Shown: positions 52,623-62,145, counted from the stretch's first letter. The stretch: DNA of 64,000 bases from Sphaerisporangium rufum (GCF_016863395.1 NZ_BOOU01000071.1:1-64000), one strand, 5' to 3'. Numbers and translations: made by a program. The notes: generated from the letters alone by a model not told the origin.

Positions 52623-53258
52623 GTGAACCTCCAACTCAGGCCGATGCGTCTGGTCGAAGTGCTCGCGGCGCTCGCCTTCCTGGTGATCGCCACGATCGCG
52701 GTCCTGACCATCGCCCCGAACGGCATCACCTCGGCGAGCGGCGACGCGGGGCAGTTCACCCAGACCCCGTCCGGCCCGCTCGGCCCCGCCGACCGGGACT
52801 TCCTGGTCAAGGTGCGCCAGGCCGGCCTGTGGGAGATCCCGAGCGGCCGGCAGGCGCAGCAGCGCGCGGGCAGCGCCCGCGTCAAGCAGGTCGGCCTCCA
52901 GCTGGTCGCCGACCACATCAAGCTCGACCAGCAGGTACGGGCCCTGGCCGCCAAGCTCGGCGTCGGGCTGCCGAACGTCCCCAACCCCGACCAGCAGGGC
53001 TGGATGGCCGAGCTGTCCACCAAGACCGGCGAGGACTACGACAAGACCTTCGCCGACCGGCTGCGCGCCGCGCACGGCAAGGTCTTCGCCGCCGTGTCCC
53101 TGGTGCGGGCCGGCACCAAGAACAACGAGATCCGCGCCTTCGCGCAGGTCGCGGTCGACGTGGTCATGAAGCACATGACCCTGCTGGAGAGCACCGGCAA
53201 GGTGGACTACGCCGCCCTGCCGACGCCCCCGCCTCCCTCCCCCAACCCCTCCAAATAG
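52623..53258 (+). CDS. DUF4142 exported or membrane-anchored helical protein
   Basis: 211 residues. An N-terminal helix (LVEVLAALAFLVIATIAVLTIA) acts as signal or anchor. The rest is the ferritin-like four-helix DUF4142 domain (FLVKVRQAGLWEIPSGRQAQQRAGSARVKQVGLQLVADHIKLDQQV, RAFAQVAVDVVMKHMTLLES). The C-terminus is Pro-rich. GGAAGAGG lies before the GTG at 52623. Divergent from the sigma/anti-sigma pair and behind an ECF-like promoter. Molecular role of DUF4142 is unknown. Confidence 0.88.
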   Translation: MNLQLRPMRLVEVLAALAFLVIATIAVLTIAPNGITSASGDAGQFTQTPSGPLGPADRDFLVKVRQAGLWEIPSGRQAQQRAGSARVKQVGLQLVADHIKLDQQVRALAAKLGVGLPNVPNPDQQGWMAELSTKTGEDYDKTFADRLRAAHGKVFAAVSLVRAGTKNNEIRAFAQVAVDVVMKHMTLLESTGKVDYAALPTPPPPSPNPSK

Positions 53259-53337
53259 GGGAGAAAGGCGCGCGGGGCACCGCTTCACGAGTGCCACGGC
53301 GACCGCGACCGGCGCCGCTTCGAGGAGCCCCGGGACC

Positions 53338-53385
53338 GGCGGCCGATCGGCGGGGGATCCACCTCCCTCTCACCGATCGGCCGCC
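53338..53385. terminator. bidirectional hairpin between DUF4142 and GMC genes
   Basis: Perfect 13-bp stem (GGCGGCCGATCGG with CCGATCGGCCGCC) and a 22-nt loop, between convergent stops. Confidence 0.65.
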
Positions 53386-53398
53386 TCGGGGTTCCGCC

Positions 53399-55759
53399 TC
53401 ACCCCGGTCCGTAGACGTCCCAGAGCTGTCCGACGAAGAACCTGCCGAACCGGGCGACCGCCGCGACGCCGTGCGGGCCCTCGGTCCGCAGGCTCTTCAA
53501 CGTCGCGGCGAGATCCGTCGGCCGGATGTGCAGCGTGCCCGCACCGACGACCGTCGCCCCGCCGTCCCCGCCGTCCGGGACGTGACCCTCCAGTAGCGTG
53601 ACGAAGAGGGTCGAGGTGTCCAGCCACAGCCGGGTGGGCGGCCCGTGGTGGACGTCCTTCCAGCCCGACAGCGTGCGGGCCCGGCCCGCCGCGTCGGTGA
53701 ACCACAAGCGGTAGCGCATCTCCCGCCGGTCCGGCGTGCCGCCCGGCGCGAACAGGTTGAACCAGCCCCGCTCCACCGGCCGCCGCCCGCCCGCCAGGGC
53801 GGACTCCAGCCAGCCCTCCGCGCGGGCCGGATGCTCCGGCTCGGCCAGGAACCGGTCCACATCGGCGATGCCGATGGTCAGCCGGAACGACAGCCGGTCA
53901 CCGGTCGACCGGCCGGTCATGTCGCCGGAGGCCGGATCGGTGACCCCCGGCGCGACGAACCCGCCCATCTCCTCGGTGAACGACAGCGACGTCCGCTCGG
54001 CGGGCGTCTCCGCCACCGGGCCGCTCGCCGCCGTGGCCGGGCCGAGGCCCACCTCACCGTCCGCTACCGTCATTCGCACACGTCCTTCTTCCCCACGCCG
54101 GGTCCAGGCCGGCGGTCTTTCCAGGAGCCGGGTGCACATCCGGTCGGCCAGCGCCGCGATCGTCAGCGACGGGTTGGCCCCCACCGGCCCCGGCAGGGCC
54201 GCGCCGTCGGCGATGTACAGCCCCGGGTGGTCGAACACCTCGCCGAAGGCGTCGCAGACGCCCTCACCGGGATGCCGTCCCATCGGTGCCCCGCCGAGCG
54301 GGTGCACCGTGATGACGCGCCTGCCGAGCCAGCCGGGCATCCCGGCGTGCTCGGCGCCCAGCACGTCGGAGACCCGGCGCATGGTCGCGCGCAGCCGGTC
54401 GAAGTGCGGCTCGCTGGCCGCCGAGTTCCACTGCACGTCCAGCCGGCCGTCGCGCAGCCGCAGCACCCCGTCCGGCACGTCGCGCCCCATGCCGAGCAGC
54501 GGCAGCGAGCTGCCGGACAGGTCACCGTCCCCGACCAGGCCGGCGATCTCCGCCGACAGGTTGGTGTCGTGGGTGACCAGCGCCCGGATCCGTTCGGCGA
54601 TGAACCGCGCCGCGCGGGCGATCTCGTGGCGCACGTCCGCCCCCTCGACCAGCCAGTCGACGAACGAGGGGTAACCGCCGTCCTGGATGTAGGCGCCGCG
54701 CCCGCTCTCCCGGGTGCCGTCGGCGTCGTCGGCCAGCCGGATGGTGCTGGTGATCACCGGGCCGCGGCTGGCGTCGATGGTGCGGGTACGGCTGCGGTCC
54801 TTGGCCCGCAGCAGGAAGGTCAGCAGGTCGCCGTTGCCGGAGAACCGGCTGCCGAGCGTGCCGCTCAACCCCGGCAGCCCGGCCCGGCTGCGCAGCAGCA
54901 GGTACGTCGTGCCGTAGGTGCCGGCCGCCAGCACCAGCCGGTCGCAGGTGATGGTGTGCGAGCCGCCCGCCGGGTCGTGGCGGACGTAGTCGACGGCGTA
55001 CCCGCCGGCCGGCCGGGCCCGGACCGCCCGCGCCTCGTGCAGCGTGCGCAGCTCGGCGCCGTGGTGCCGGGCGGCCGACAGGTAGGTGTGGTCCAGGCTG
55101 TTCTTGGCGCCGTCGTTACACCCCACGTCGCACTCCCCGCACAGCCGGCAGGTCCGGCGCGGCACCCCGTGCAGGTTGCCGTACGGCGCGGCGGCCAGCG
55201 GCAGGCCGATGCCCGGCGCCGCCCCGCGCGAGGGGGCGAAGCTGACGCCGAGCGGCGGCAGCGCCCACTCAAGGCCCAGCTCGGCGGCGGCGTCCTGCAT
55301 GGCGCGGGTCTTCGGCGTGGCGTCGTAGCCCGGCTGCTCCAGCGGGTACGGCGTCGCGCCGATCATCTCCTCCACGGCGTCGTAGTGCGGGTCGAGGTCG
55401 GCTCGCGTCACCGGCCACGTCTCATACCCGCCGCGGGGCAGCGGCTCCTCGTGCACGAACCACTTCTCGTCCTTGCGCAGCAGGACGTTGGCGTAGATCA
55501 GCGAGCCGCCGCCGAGGCCGCTGCTCACCACCGAGTCGCAGCCGCCGAAGCTCCACACGTCGTACAGGCCGTAGAGGCCGGCCCGCGGATCCCAGAACGC
55601 GCCGCCCATCTCCGCGGGACTGCGCGGGAACGTGCCCGGCGGGTAGGGCCGGCCGCGCTCCAGCACGACGACCGACAGCCCGGCCTCCGCCAGCCGGTAG
55701 GCCGCCACCGCCCCGCCGAACCCCGACCCCACGACCACCGCGTTGTAATGAGAGGACAT
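53399..55759 (-). CDS. GMC-family flavoprotein, cholesterol-oxidase type
   Basis: 786 residues. The FAD-binding motif is VVVGSGFGGAVAAYRLAEAG at the N-terminus; SSGLGGGSLIYANVLL follows. The catalytic His/Gly region is VHPLGGAPMGRHP with DGAALPGPVGANPSLTIAALADR (GMC signature 2). CRLCGECDVGCNDGAKNSLD (about residues 203-222) has four Cys, as in the Cys-rich cholesterol oxidases. An extra C-terminal domain of about 220 residues (from about 565) is unlike the flavin domain. No signal peptide. The alpha/beta hydrolase gene ends 3 bp upstream of its start, so they form an operon probably acting on a sterol-like lipid. Confidence 0.85.
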   Translation of the reverse strand: MSSHYNAVVVGSGFGGAVAAYRLAEAGLSVVVLERGRPYPPGTFPRSPAEMGGAFWDPRAGLYGLYDVWSFGGCDSVVSSGLGGGSLIYANVLLRKDEKWFVHEEPLPRGGYETWPVTRADLDPHYDAVEEMIGATPYPLEQPGYDATPKTRAMQDAAAELGLEWALPPLGVSFAPSRGAAPGIGLPLAAAPYGNLHGVPRRTCRLCGECDVGCNDGAKNSLDHTYLSAARHHGAELRTLHEARAVRARPAGGYAVDYVRHDPAGGSHTITCDRLVLAAGTYGTTYLLLRSRAGLPGLSGTLGSRFSGNGDLLTFLLRAKDRSRTRTIDASRGPVITSTIRLADDADGTRESGRGAYIQDGGYPSFVDWLVEGADVRHEIARAARFIAERIRALVTHDTNLSAEIAGLVGDGDLSGSSLPLLGMGRDVPDGVLRLRDGRLDVQWNSAASEPHFDRLRATMRRVSDVLGAEHAGMPGWLGRRVITVHPLGGAPMGRHPGEGVCDAFGEVFDHPGLYIADGAALPGPVGANPSLTIAALADRMCTRLLERPPAWTRRGEEGRVRMTVADGEVGLGPATAASGPVAETPAERTSLSFTEEMGGFVAPGVTDPASGDMTGRSTGDRLSFRLTIGIADVDRFLAEPEHPARAEGWLESALAGGRRPVERGWFNLFAPGGTPDRREMRYRLWFTDAAGRARTLSGWKDVHHGPPTRLWLDTSTLFVTLLEGHVPDGGDGGATVVGAGTLHIRPTDLAATLKSLRTEGPHGVAAVARFGRFFVGQLWDVYGPG

Positions 55760-55762
55760 CGC

Positions 55763-56863
55763 TCAGCCCGAGTGGCGCTTGAGGAAGTCGAGGATGCGGG
55801 GGAAGACGTCCACGTGGGCGTTGCGGCCGATGAGCGGGTCGATGTGCCCGTAGCCGGGCAGGATCTGCAGCTCGTGCCGGCCGGGGGCGCGGGCGGACAG
55901 CTCCCGGTGGCAGACGATGTTGGAGTCGGTGAACACGTCGTTGTGGTCACCGGTGAGGAACAGCACCGGCGTGGGCACCGCGGCCGCGCCGGCCAGGTAG
56001 TCGTCCGGCAGCGCGGCGTGCGCCGGCTCGCCCGGGTCGCACTTGACCGCCCGGCCGGCCCGCACCATCCGGCCCACGTGCCGGTAGTAGCCGACGTCCG
56101 CGGCGCCGTTGAGGTCGGCGAGCCGTTCGTGGACGTGCGTGTCCGGGGCGAGGTTGCGGTGGCGGTACATCGCCGGGCGGCCGCTGCCCCACATGAAGCT
56201 CTGCATGTGGCAGGCCGGCTCGCGGCACTCCGGATGCAGGAAGGAGACCAGCCGCGCCAGCAGCCACCGGCGGGTGAGCGGCGGCGCGCCGGCGAACCGC
56301 GGGTCGATGTAGGAAAGGCCGAGCACGTGCTCCAGCAGCGCCGGGCCGGCGGCGAGCTTCATCCGGGCCCACGGGTGGACCCGCGGGGTCAGCCCGACGC
56401 TGTTGGCCACCATGCTGGTGATGCCGCCGACCGCTCCGCCGAACAGGCTCATCTGGAACGACACCGACCCCAGGCAGTGCGCGATGACGTGGATCCGCCG
56501 TGCCCCAACGTGACGGCGGAGCTCGCCCACCGCTGCCGGATGATCGAAGGCGGCGATGTCGTCCAGGGTGTGCCGCCGGGTCTCCATGTTGTACGGGAAC
56601 CGGTTGCTCATCCGGAAATCGAGTGCCCACACGTCGCCGAAACCGTTCTCCAGCAGGTGGGTCACCAGGTTGCGGTGCTCCGGCATGACGAACATGTCGC
56701 TGGACGAGGTCAGCCCGTGGACCAGCAGGACGACGTCGTCGCACTCCCCTCCGCGGAAGCGCGTCAGCGTCAGCCCGAGCTCGTCCCCGGTCGAGAAAGG
56801 ATGCACCGACACCTCGGCACCGGACACGCCCTCAAGCGTGAAACGCGGTATGCGGTGCGCCAT
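55763..56863 (-). CDS. alpha/beta hydrolase with Cys at the nucleophile position
   Basis: 366 residues. The fold is clear: LLVHGLTSSSDMF (oxyanion region), RIHVIAHCLGSVSFQMSL (nucleophile elbow), LFLTGDHNDVFTDSN (acid Asp306 or Asp309) and GYGHIDPLIG (His340). The elbow reads AHCLGS, with Cys130 where hydrolases usually have Ser, as in dienelactone-hydrolase-like enzymes and in the hydrolase domains fused to some GMC oxidases. It lies just upstream of the GMC gene, co-transcribed. Possibly opens a lactone or thioester of the oxidised lipid. Confidence 0.85.
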   Translation of the reverse strand: MAHRIPRFTLEGVSGAEVSVHPFSTGDELGLTLTRFRGGECDDVVLLVHGLTSSSDMFVMPEHRNLVTHLLENGFGDVWALDFRMSNRFPYNMETRRHTLDDIAAFDHPAAVGELRRHVGARRIHVIAHCLGSVSFQMSLFGGAVGGITSMVANSVGLTPRVHPWARMKLAAGPALLEHVLGLSYIDPRFAGAPPLTRRWLLARLVSFLHPECREPACHMQSFMWGSGRPAMYRHRNLAPDTHVHERLADLNGAADVGYYRHVGRMVRAGRAVKCDPGEPAHAALPDDYLAGAAAVPTPVLFLTGDHNDVFTDSNIVCHRELSARAPGRHELQILPGYGHIDPLIGRNAHVDVFPRILDFLKRHSG

Positions 56864-56961
56864 GCTGACCGTCCCTGTGCTCGTGAACCCCGACCCAACA
56901 ATGCCAAGTCACCGGGCCCGTTCGCATCAGTGAAAACCCGTACATCTCCGGCCCGCGGGCC

Positions 56962-59874
56962 TCAGCCGGGCCGGTGCAGCTTGGTGGCGGCGGCGACCCG
57001 CGACGAGACGCCGAGCTTGGCGAAGACGTGCGAAAGATGGGTCTCCACCGTGCGCACGCTCAGGAACAGCCGGTCGGCGATCTGCCCGTTGGTCAGCCCG
57101 GCGGCGACCAGCGCGGCGATCTCCTCCTCGCGGGGCGTCAGCCCGTGGGCACCGGTGCCGGGCCCGGCCGCCGGCCCGCCGTGGCCAGGGGCGACCCGCA
57201 CGCCGAGCCGGCGCTGCTCGCGGACGGCCTGGCCGGCCAGCGCCCGCGCCCCGCACTCCCGGAACAGCTCGGCCGCCGCGCGCAGCCGCTCGCGGGCCGT
57301 CCGGCGGTCGCCGGCCTCGCCGTGCGCCAGCCCGGCGGCCAGCAGCGCCCGGCCGGCGTCCAGCCGGCGCTCGGCGGCGGCCAGCAGTCCCGCCGCTTCT
57401 TCGGCCAGCGCGGCGGCGGCGCCCGGGTCGCCGCCGCGCAGCGCGTGCGCGCGGGCCAGCGGCACCAGGCCGGCGAACGCCGGCAGCAACGGGTCGGCCA
57501 GCGCGGCCACCCGGTCGGCCCAGGCCTCGGCCTCGGCGGGCCGGCCCTGCGCGGCGGCCGCCCCGCCGAGCAGCTCGTAGCTGGCCAGCAGGGTGCCGTG
57601 GTCCATCCGGGGGGTGGCGGCGCCGGCCTCCCCGCACGCCTCCAGCAGCCGCTCGGTCGCCTCCTCCGGGCGGCCCGCCGCGGCCAGCGCCACCCCCAGC
57701 GCCTGGCGCGCCATGGTGCCCCAGACCTCGCCGCCGCCGACACCGGCCCGGACGGCCTCCTCGCCGGCGCTGACGGCGGCGCCTGAGTCCCCCGACAGCG
57801 CCGCGGCCAGGCACAGCTGGGTGAGCGCGAAGACGAGCTGCTGCCCGGAGTTCAGCAGCCGCGCGCCCTCCACCGACTCCTCGGCGGTCTCCAGCGCCTC
57901 GGGCAGCCGGCCCAGCACGACCAGAGTGCGGGCCCGGCCGGCGAGCAGGTTGGTGAGGATGTAGGTCTGCCCGGTGGCGCGGGCGACGGCCTCGGCCCGG
58001 TCGAAGTGCCGCAGCGCCGCCGAGCAGCGCCCAAGGTAGGTCTCGGCCCAGCACAGCCAGGCGACCGCGTCCAGCCACTCGGCCAGATGGTCGTCCAGCG
58101 CCACGCCGACCAGCCGGTCGGCGGCGTCCGCGCTGCGCAGCGCCTCGGCCACCCGTCCGGCCGCGTACGCCGGCATCGGGCGCAGCGCCGCCACCGCCAT
58201 CGCGATGCCCGGCTCCCAGTCGTCGGCGGAGTCGGGCATCAGGTCGAGCACGGCCTGCGCGGCGCGGAAGTCCACCCGCATCATGCTCTCGGCGACCAGC
58301 CGCATGCGCAGCGGGACGGCCTCGGCGGCCCGCGGATCGGGCATCCGGCGCAGCTCGTCCAGCAGCAGCGCCCGCGCCTCGTGCGGGCGGTCGAGCTGGC
58401 GTTCCATCAGCGCGCAGATGCGCGCGGCCCGCGCCCGGCGGGCGTGGTCGCCAGGGGGCAGCAGCCGCAGCAGCTCGCGCGCGGTGTCGCGGCCCTCGAC
58501 CAGCCGGCCGCTCACGCCCTGCGCCCGGCTCAGCTCCATGAGCAGCTCCAGCCGCTCCTCCAGCGTGGCCGGCTCGTCGGGCATCAGGTCCAGCGCCTTG
58601 CGCAGCCAGTGCGCCGCGGTGACCGGGGCCTGCGGGGCCACGGCCCGGGCCGCCTCGACCAGCGTGGCCGCCGCCCGCCGGTCACCGAAGGAACCGGCCC
58701 GCTCGTAGTGCCGGGCCCGTACCGTGGCCGGCGCGCCGAGCTCGGCCAGCCGGGCCGCCAGCCGGCCGTGCGCGGCGAGCCGCCAGCCCGCCGCCGCCGA
58801 CTCGTAGACGGCCTGGCGGACCAGCGGGTGGCGGAACCGGAACCGTCCGCCCGCCGCCGCGCGGACGATGTCCCGGGCGACCAGCTCGTTGAGCGCATCC
58901 AGCGCCGCCGCCGGCTCGACCTGCGCGGCCACCGCGGCGAGCGCGGGTTCGAACTCGTCGGCGGTGACCGCCGCGGCCTGGGCGACCAGCAGCGAGGCGG
59001 GCGACAGGTCGCCCAGCTCGACCCGCAGCGCGGCGCGGACCGTCGCCGGCAGGTCGTCCACCTCCAGCCGGCTCATCCGGGCCAGGGCCTCCAGGTAGAA
59101 CGGGTTGCCGCCGCTCGCCTCGTACAGCGCGCGGGCCCGGGCCCGGTTGACCCCGGGGCCGAGGAACGCCTCGACCTCGGCCAGGTCCAGCGGCCCCACG
59201 GTGACCTGGTTCCCGTACCCGCCCGCGATGTGCGCCAGCGCCGCCACCCGGGGGGTCACCTGCGCGGGCCGGTAGGCCAGGGTGACCAGGACCGGGCCGC
59301 GCGGCGGGTGGCGCACCAGGTGGTCGAGGAACTCGGCGGAGCCGTCGTCGGCCCAGTGCACGTCGTCGAGGATCAGCGCCAGCCCGCCAGGGGCGGCCAG
59401 CTCGTCGATGAGCTGGCGCAGCGCCCGGTAGAGGCGGTAACGCACCATCCCGCTCCGGTCGCCGGGGCCGGCGTCCGGCTCGGGATGGGGTGCCTTGGCG
59501 GCCAGCGCGGGGAAGACCGTCGCCAGCCGGCGGGCCTGCGCCGGATCCAGCCGCCCGGCCAGCTCGTCGCACCGTGCCTCCAGATGGTCGTCCAGCGCGT
59601 CGACCAGCGCGCTGAACGGCATGAGCTGCTCGAACTCCGCGGCCCGCCCCCACAGCGGGGTGAGCCCGTGCTCGCGGGCGATCGTGGCCAGCTCGGCGAG
59701 CAGCCGGGTCTTGCCCGCCCCGGGCTCGCCGGCCACCGTCAGCAGCCGGAACCCGTGCTCGCGGGTGGCGCCCACCGTCGCGGCGAAGGCGTCGAGGGCG
59801 TCCCGGCGGCCGACCAGGGTGCCGGGCGCCGCCGTGACCCCGTTCCCGGGTCGCAGCGTCTCACGACTCTTCAT
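56962..59874 (-). CDS. large LuxR-family regulator with AAA ATPase (LAL type)
   Basis: 971 residues. GTLVGRRDALDAFAATVG opens the ATPase, with Walker A VAGEPGAGKTRLLAEL and LALILDDVHWADDGSAEFLDHL. A long TPR-like helical region spans about 380-870. The C-terminal LuxR domain is LTPREEEIAALVAAGLTNGQIADRLFLSVRTVETHLSHVFAKLGVSSRVAAA. The ATG at 59874 (MKSRETLRPG) is preferred to the GTG at 59970. Such regulators often control secondary-metabolite or catabolic genes; the nearest candidates are the hydrolase-GMC pair downstream. Confidence 0.9.
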   Translation of the reverse strand: MKSRETLRPGNGVTAAPGTLVGRRDALDAFAATVGATREHGFRLLTVAGEPGAGKTRLLAELATIAREHGLTPLWGRAAEFEQLMPFSALVDALDDHLEARCDELAGRLDPAQARRLATVFPALAAKAPHPEPDAGPGDRSGMVRYRLYRALRQLIDELAAPGGLALILDDVHWADDGSAEFLDHLVRHPPRGPVLVTLAYRPAQVTPRVAALAHIAGGYGNQVTVGPLDLAEVEAFLGPGVNRARARALYEASGGNPFYLEALARMSRLEVDDLPATVRAALRVELGDLSPASLLVAQAAAVTADEFEPALAAVAAQVEPAAALDALNELVARDIVRAAAGGRFRFRHPLVRQAVYESAAAGWRLAAHGRLAARLAELGAPATVRARHYERAGSFGDRRAAATLVEAARAVAPQAPVTAAHWLRKALDLMPDEPATLEERLELLMELSRAQGVSGRLVEGRDTARELLRLLPPGDHARRARAARICALMERQLDRPHEARALLLDELRRMPDPRAAEAVPLRMRLVAESMMRVDFRAAQAVLDLMPDSADDWEPGIAMAVAALRPMPAYAAGRVAEALRSADAADRLVGVALDDHLAEWLDAVAWLCWAETYLGRCSAALRHFDRAEAVARATGQTYILTNLLAGRARTLVVLGRLPEALETAEESVEGARLLNSGQQLVFALTQLCLAAALSGDSGAAVSAGEEAVRAGVGGGEVWGTMARQALGVALAAAGRPEEATERLLEACGEAGAATPRMDHGTLLASYELLGGAAAAQGRPAEAEAWADRVAALADPLLPAFAGLVPLARAHALRGGDPGAAAALAEEAAGLLAAAERRLDAGRALLAAGLAHGEAGDRRTARERLRAAAELFRECGARALAGQAVREQRRLGVRVAPGHGGPAAGPGTGAHGLTPREEEIAALVAAGLTNGQIADRLFLSVRTVETHLSHVFAKLGVSSRVAAATKLHRPG

Positions 59875-60087
59875 CTCGTAACCCCACAGCGCGACGGAAC
59901 ACCACGGACGGCGGCGCCGCAACCTGGTTTCCGCGAGGCCCGCACCGGCTCGCGAGGAGTCGCGGTGCACGCGCCGGGGCCGCCGCCGGCCGGCGGCCGA
60001 TCCGTCCCGGGCACCGGGCGGTGGCGGGAGCCGATCGGCCCGATCGGCCGCGTTCCGCCAAAGTTACGCAGCGCCGGCCGCTCCTGG

Positions 60088-60813
60088 CTAGCTCCGTGCC
60101 GGCTCTGTACGAGGATTGTGACCGACCGCTTCCCCGGCGCGGCCGGGGTTCGCGGCCCTCGCCGGGGGAGTTCCGGCCGGGGTGCGGGCGGGCAGGGCGC
60201 GCAGGCCGAGCACGGCCACCTCGCACCCCCGGCGGGCCGCCGCCCACATGGCCTCGGGGGGTTCGCCGCGGTCGCGGCACGACATCGCGGCCAGCTTGGC
60301 GGCGCCGACGAAGGCCCCGACCGCCGCGGCGGCGTCGATGTGGTCGAGCTCGTCGGGGCAGGCGCGCAGCAGGGCGGCGGCCAGCTCGTGCTGGACGCCG
60401 AACATCACCTGGACCAGCCGGGCCTGCAGCGCGGGCTCGGACATCACCAGCCGGCCGCGCGCCTCCAGCAACTCCATGGCCAGCCGGGTGTCCTCCTCCG
60501 CCGGGCTGTCGCCGGCGTGGGCGAGCGTCGCCTCGCCGACCCGCAACAGCAGGTCGGCCACCGGCTCGCCGGGGCGCCGGGTCGCCATCACCGCCAGCGC
60601 CCGCTCGACGCGGGAGCGGACGTCGAAGAAGACCACGTCCTCCTTGCCCGCGAAGTAGCTGAAGAAGGTGCGGGTCGACACCTCGGCCGCCGCGGCGATC
60701 TCGGCCAGCGTCGTCTCGGCGTAGCCCTTGCTCTCGAACAGCCGCACCGCCGCCTCGATCAGGGCGTGCCGGGTGCGCCGCTTCTTGCGCTCGCGAAGGC
60801 CGGGGTCGGGCAT
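60088..60813 (-). CDS. TetR-family repressor
   Basis: 241 residues. The DNA-binding domain is RRTRHALIEAAVRLFESKGYAETTLAEIAAAAEVSTRTFFSYFAGKEDVVF. The ligand domain is all-helical; the C-terminus is Pro/Ala-rich. It is divergent from the P450-ferredoxin operon with 121 bp between starts, and a palindrome lies there, so it most likely represses that operon. Confidence 0.9.
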   Translation of the reverse strand: MPDPGLRERKKRRTRHALIEAAVRLFESKGYAETTLAEIAAAAEVSTRTFFSYFAGKEDVVFFDVRSRVERALAVMATRRPGEPVADLLLRVGEATLAHAGDSPAEEDTRLAMELLEARGRLVMSEPALQARLVQVMFGVQHELAAALLRACPDELDHIDAAAAVGAFVGAAKLAAMSCRDRGEPPEAMWAAARRGCEVAVLGLRALPARTPAGTPPARAANPGRAGEAVGHNPRTEPARS

Positions 60814-60869
60814 GCCATGAGTTTACGACATCGGCTCCTTAATTTCACCCGTTGCAAAATCGGAGAGGG

Positions 60870-60882
60870 TACTGTTTTAGTA
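60870..60882. promoter_or_regulatory. candidate operator in the TetR-P450 intergenic region
   Basis: TACTGTTTTAGTA: arms TACT and AGTA around GTTTT. It overlaps a possible weak promoter (TTGCAA at 60852, TTTAGT at 60876, 18-bp spacer). Arms are short, but the AT-rich site stands out between the divergent genes. Confidence 0.4.
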
Positions 60883-60934
60883 AGCAGCAGGAAGACGTTC
60901 GGTTTCGAAGGCTGTCAAGTCCAAGGAGCGCGTC

Positions 60935-62131
60935 ATGACCCAGGCCATGCCCCAACCGGTGACCCTGCCGATGACGAGGGAGAGGCCGCTCGATCCCCCC
61001 GAGGATCTCGGCAGATGGCGCGAGGAGGGGCCGATCCGGCCGCTGCTGTACGCCGACGGGCATGTGGGCTGGCTGGTCACCGGATACGCGGCCGCCCGCG
61101 CGGTGCTCGCCGACCCGCGCTTCAGCACCCGGGTGGAGCTGATGCACCCGCCGTTCCCGCAGCGGCTGCGCCAGGCGCAGATCAAGCCGCGCCCCGGGTT
61201 CTTCCTGCGCGAGGACCCGCCCGAGCACACCCGCTTCCGCCGGCTGCTCACCGGGCAGTTCACCGTCCGGCGGATGAAGCTGCTCGAACCGCGGATCGCG
61301 AAGATCACCGAGGACCGGCTGGACGAGATGGAACGGCTCGGCCCGCCGGCCGACCTGGTGCAGGCGTTCGCCCTGCCGATCCCGTCCCTGGTCATCTGCG
61401 AGCTGCTCGGCGTGCCCTACGACGACCATGAGCGGTTCCAGCGCGACTCCTCCATCCTGCTCAGCCTCGAATCCTCCATCGAAGAGATCACCGCCGCCAT
61501 CGACGGGCTGACCGACTACCTGGCCGAGCTGGTGCGCCGCAAGCGGGCGGAGCCGGGGGACGACCTGATCAGCGGGCTGGTCGCCTCCGGCGAGCTGACC
61601 GAGGAGGAGATCACCGGCGTCGCGGTGCTGCTGCTGGTCGCCGGGCACGAGACGACGGCCAACATGCTGTCCCTCGGCACGTTCACCCTGCTGAACGCGC
61701 CGGCGCAGCTGGCCGCGCTGCGCGAGGACCCCTCGCTGGCGGAGAGCACGGTGGAGGAGCTGATGCGCTACCTCACCGTCATCCACCTCGGCCCGATCCG
61801 CACCGCGCTGGAGGACGTCGAGGTGGCGGGCGAGACGGTGCGCAAGGGACAGTCCGTCACGATCGCCCTCGGCGCCGCCAACCGCGACCCCGGGCGCTTC
61901 GAGTCGCCCGATACGCTGGACATCAGGCGGCAGGCCATGGGGCACCTGTCCTTCGGGCACGGCGTCCACCAGTGCCTCGGCCAGCAGCTGGCCCGCATCG
62001 AGATGCGCATCGCCTATCCGGCGCTGCTGCGGCGGTTCCCGGGCCTGCGGCTCGCCGTCCCCGCCGATCAGGTCGAGATGCGGTCCAACATGGCGATCTA
62101 CGGCGTTCACCGGCTGCCGGTCGCCTGGTAG
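60935..62131 (+). CDS. cytochrome P450 (bacterial class I)
   Basis: 398 residues, soluble. The I-helix oxygen-activation motif is AGHETT (236-241), the ExxR pair is Glu275/Arg278, and the heme-binding loop is FGHGVHQCLGQQLAR with proximal Cys347. It is similar in layout to CYP105/CYP107-type actinomycete enzymes that hydroxylate drugs, macrolides or terpenes. The next gene is a 3Fe-4S ferredoxin 14 bp downstream, its likely electron donor; a ferredoxin reductase is not encoded nearby. AAGGAG precedes the ATG. Confidence 0.95.
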   Translation: MTQAMPQPVTLPMTRERPLDPPEDLGRWREEGPIRPLLYADGHVGWLVTGYAAARAVLADPRFSTRVELMHPPFPQRLRQAQIKPRPGFFLREDPPEHTRFRRLLTGQFTVRRMKLLEPRIAKITEDRLDEMERLGPPADLVQAFALPIPSLVICELLGVPYDDHERFQRDSSILLSLESSIEEITAAIDGLTDYLAELVRRKRAEPGDDLISGLVASGELTEEEITGVAVLLLVAGHETTANMLSLGTFTLLNAPAQLAALREDPSLAESTVEELMRYLTVIHLGPIRTALEDVEVAGETVRKGQSVTIALGAANRDPGRFESPDTLDIRRQAMGHLSFGHGVHQCLGQQLARIEMRIAYPALLRRFPGLRLAVPADQVEMRSNMAIYGVHRLPVAW

Positions 62132-62145
62132 GAGGTCCACCGGCA

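Noticed and set aside
53645-57580. A 1311-codon plus-strand open frame opposite the GMC, hydrolase and LuxR genes
   Set aside because: It runs antisense through three well-supported genes and shows no recognisable domain.
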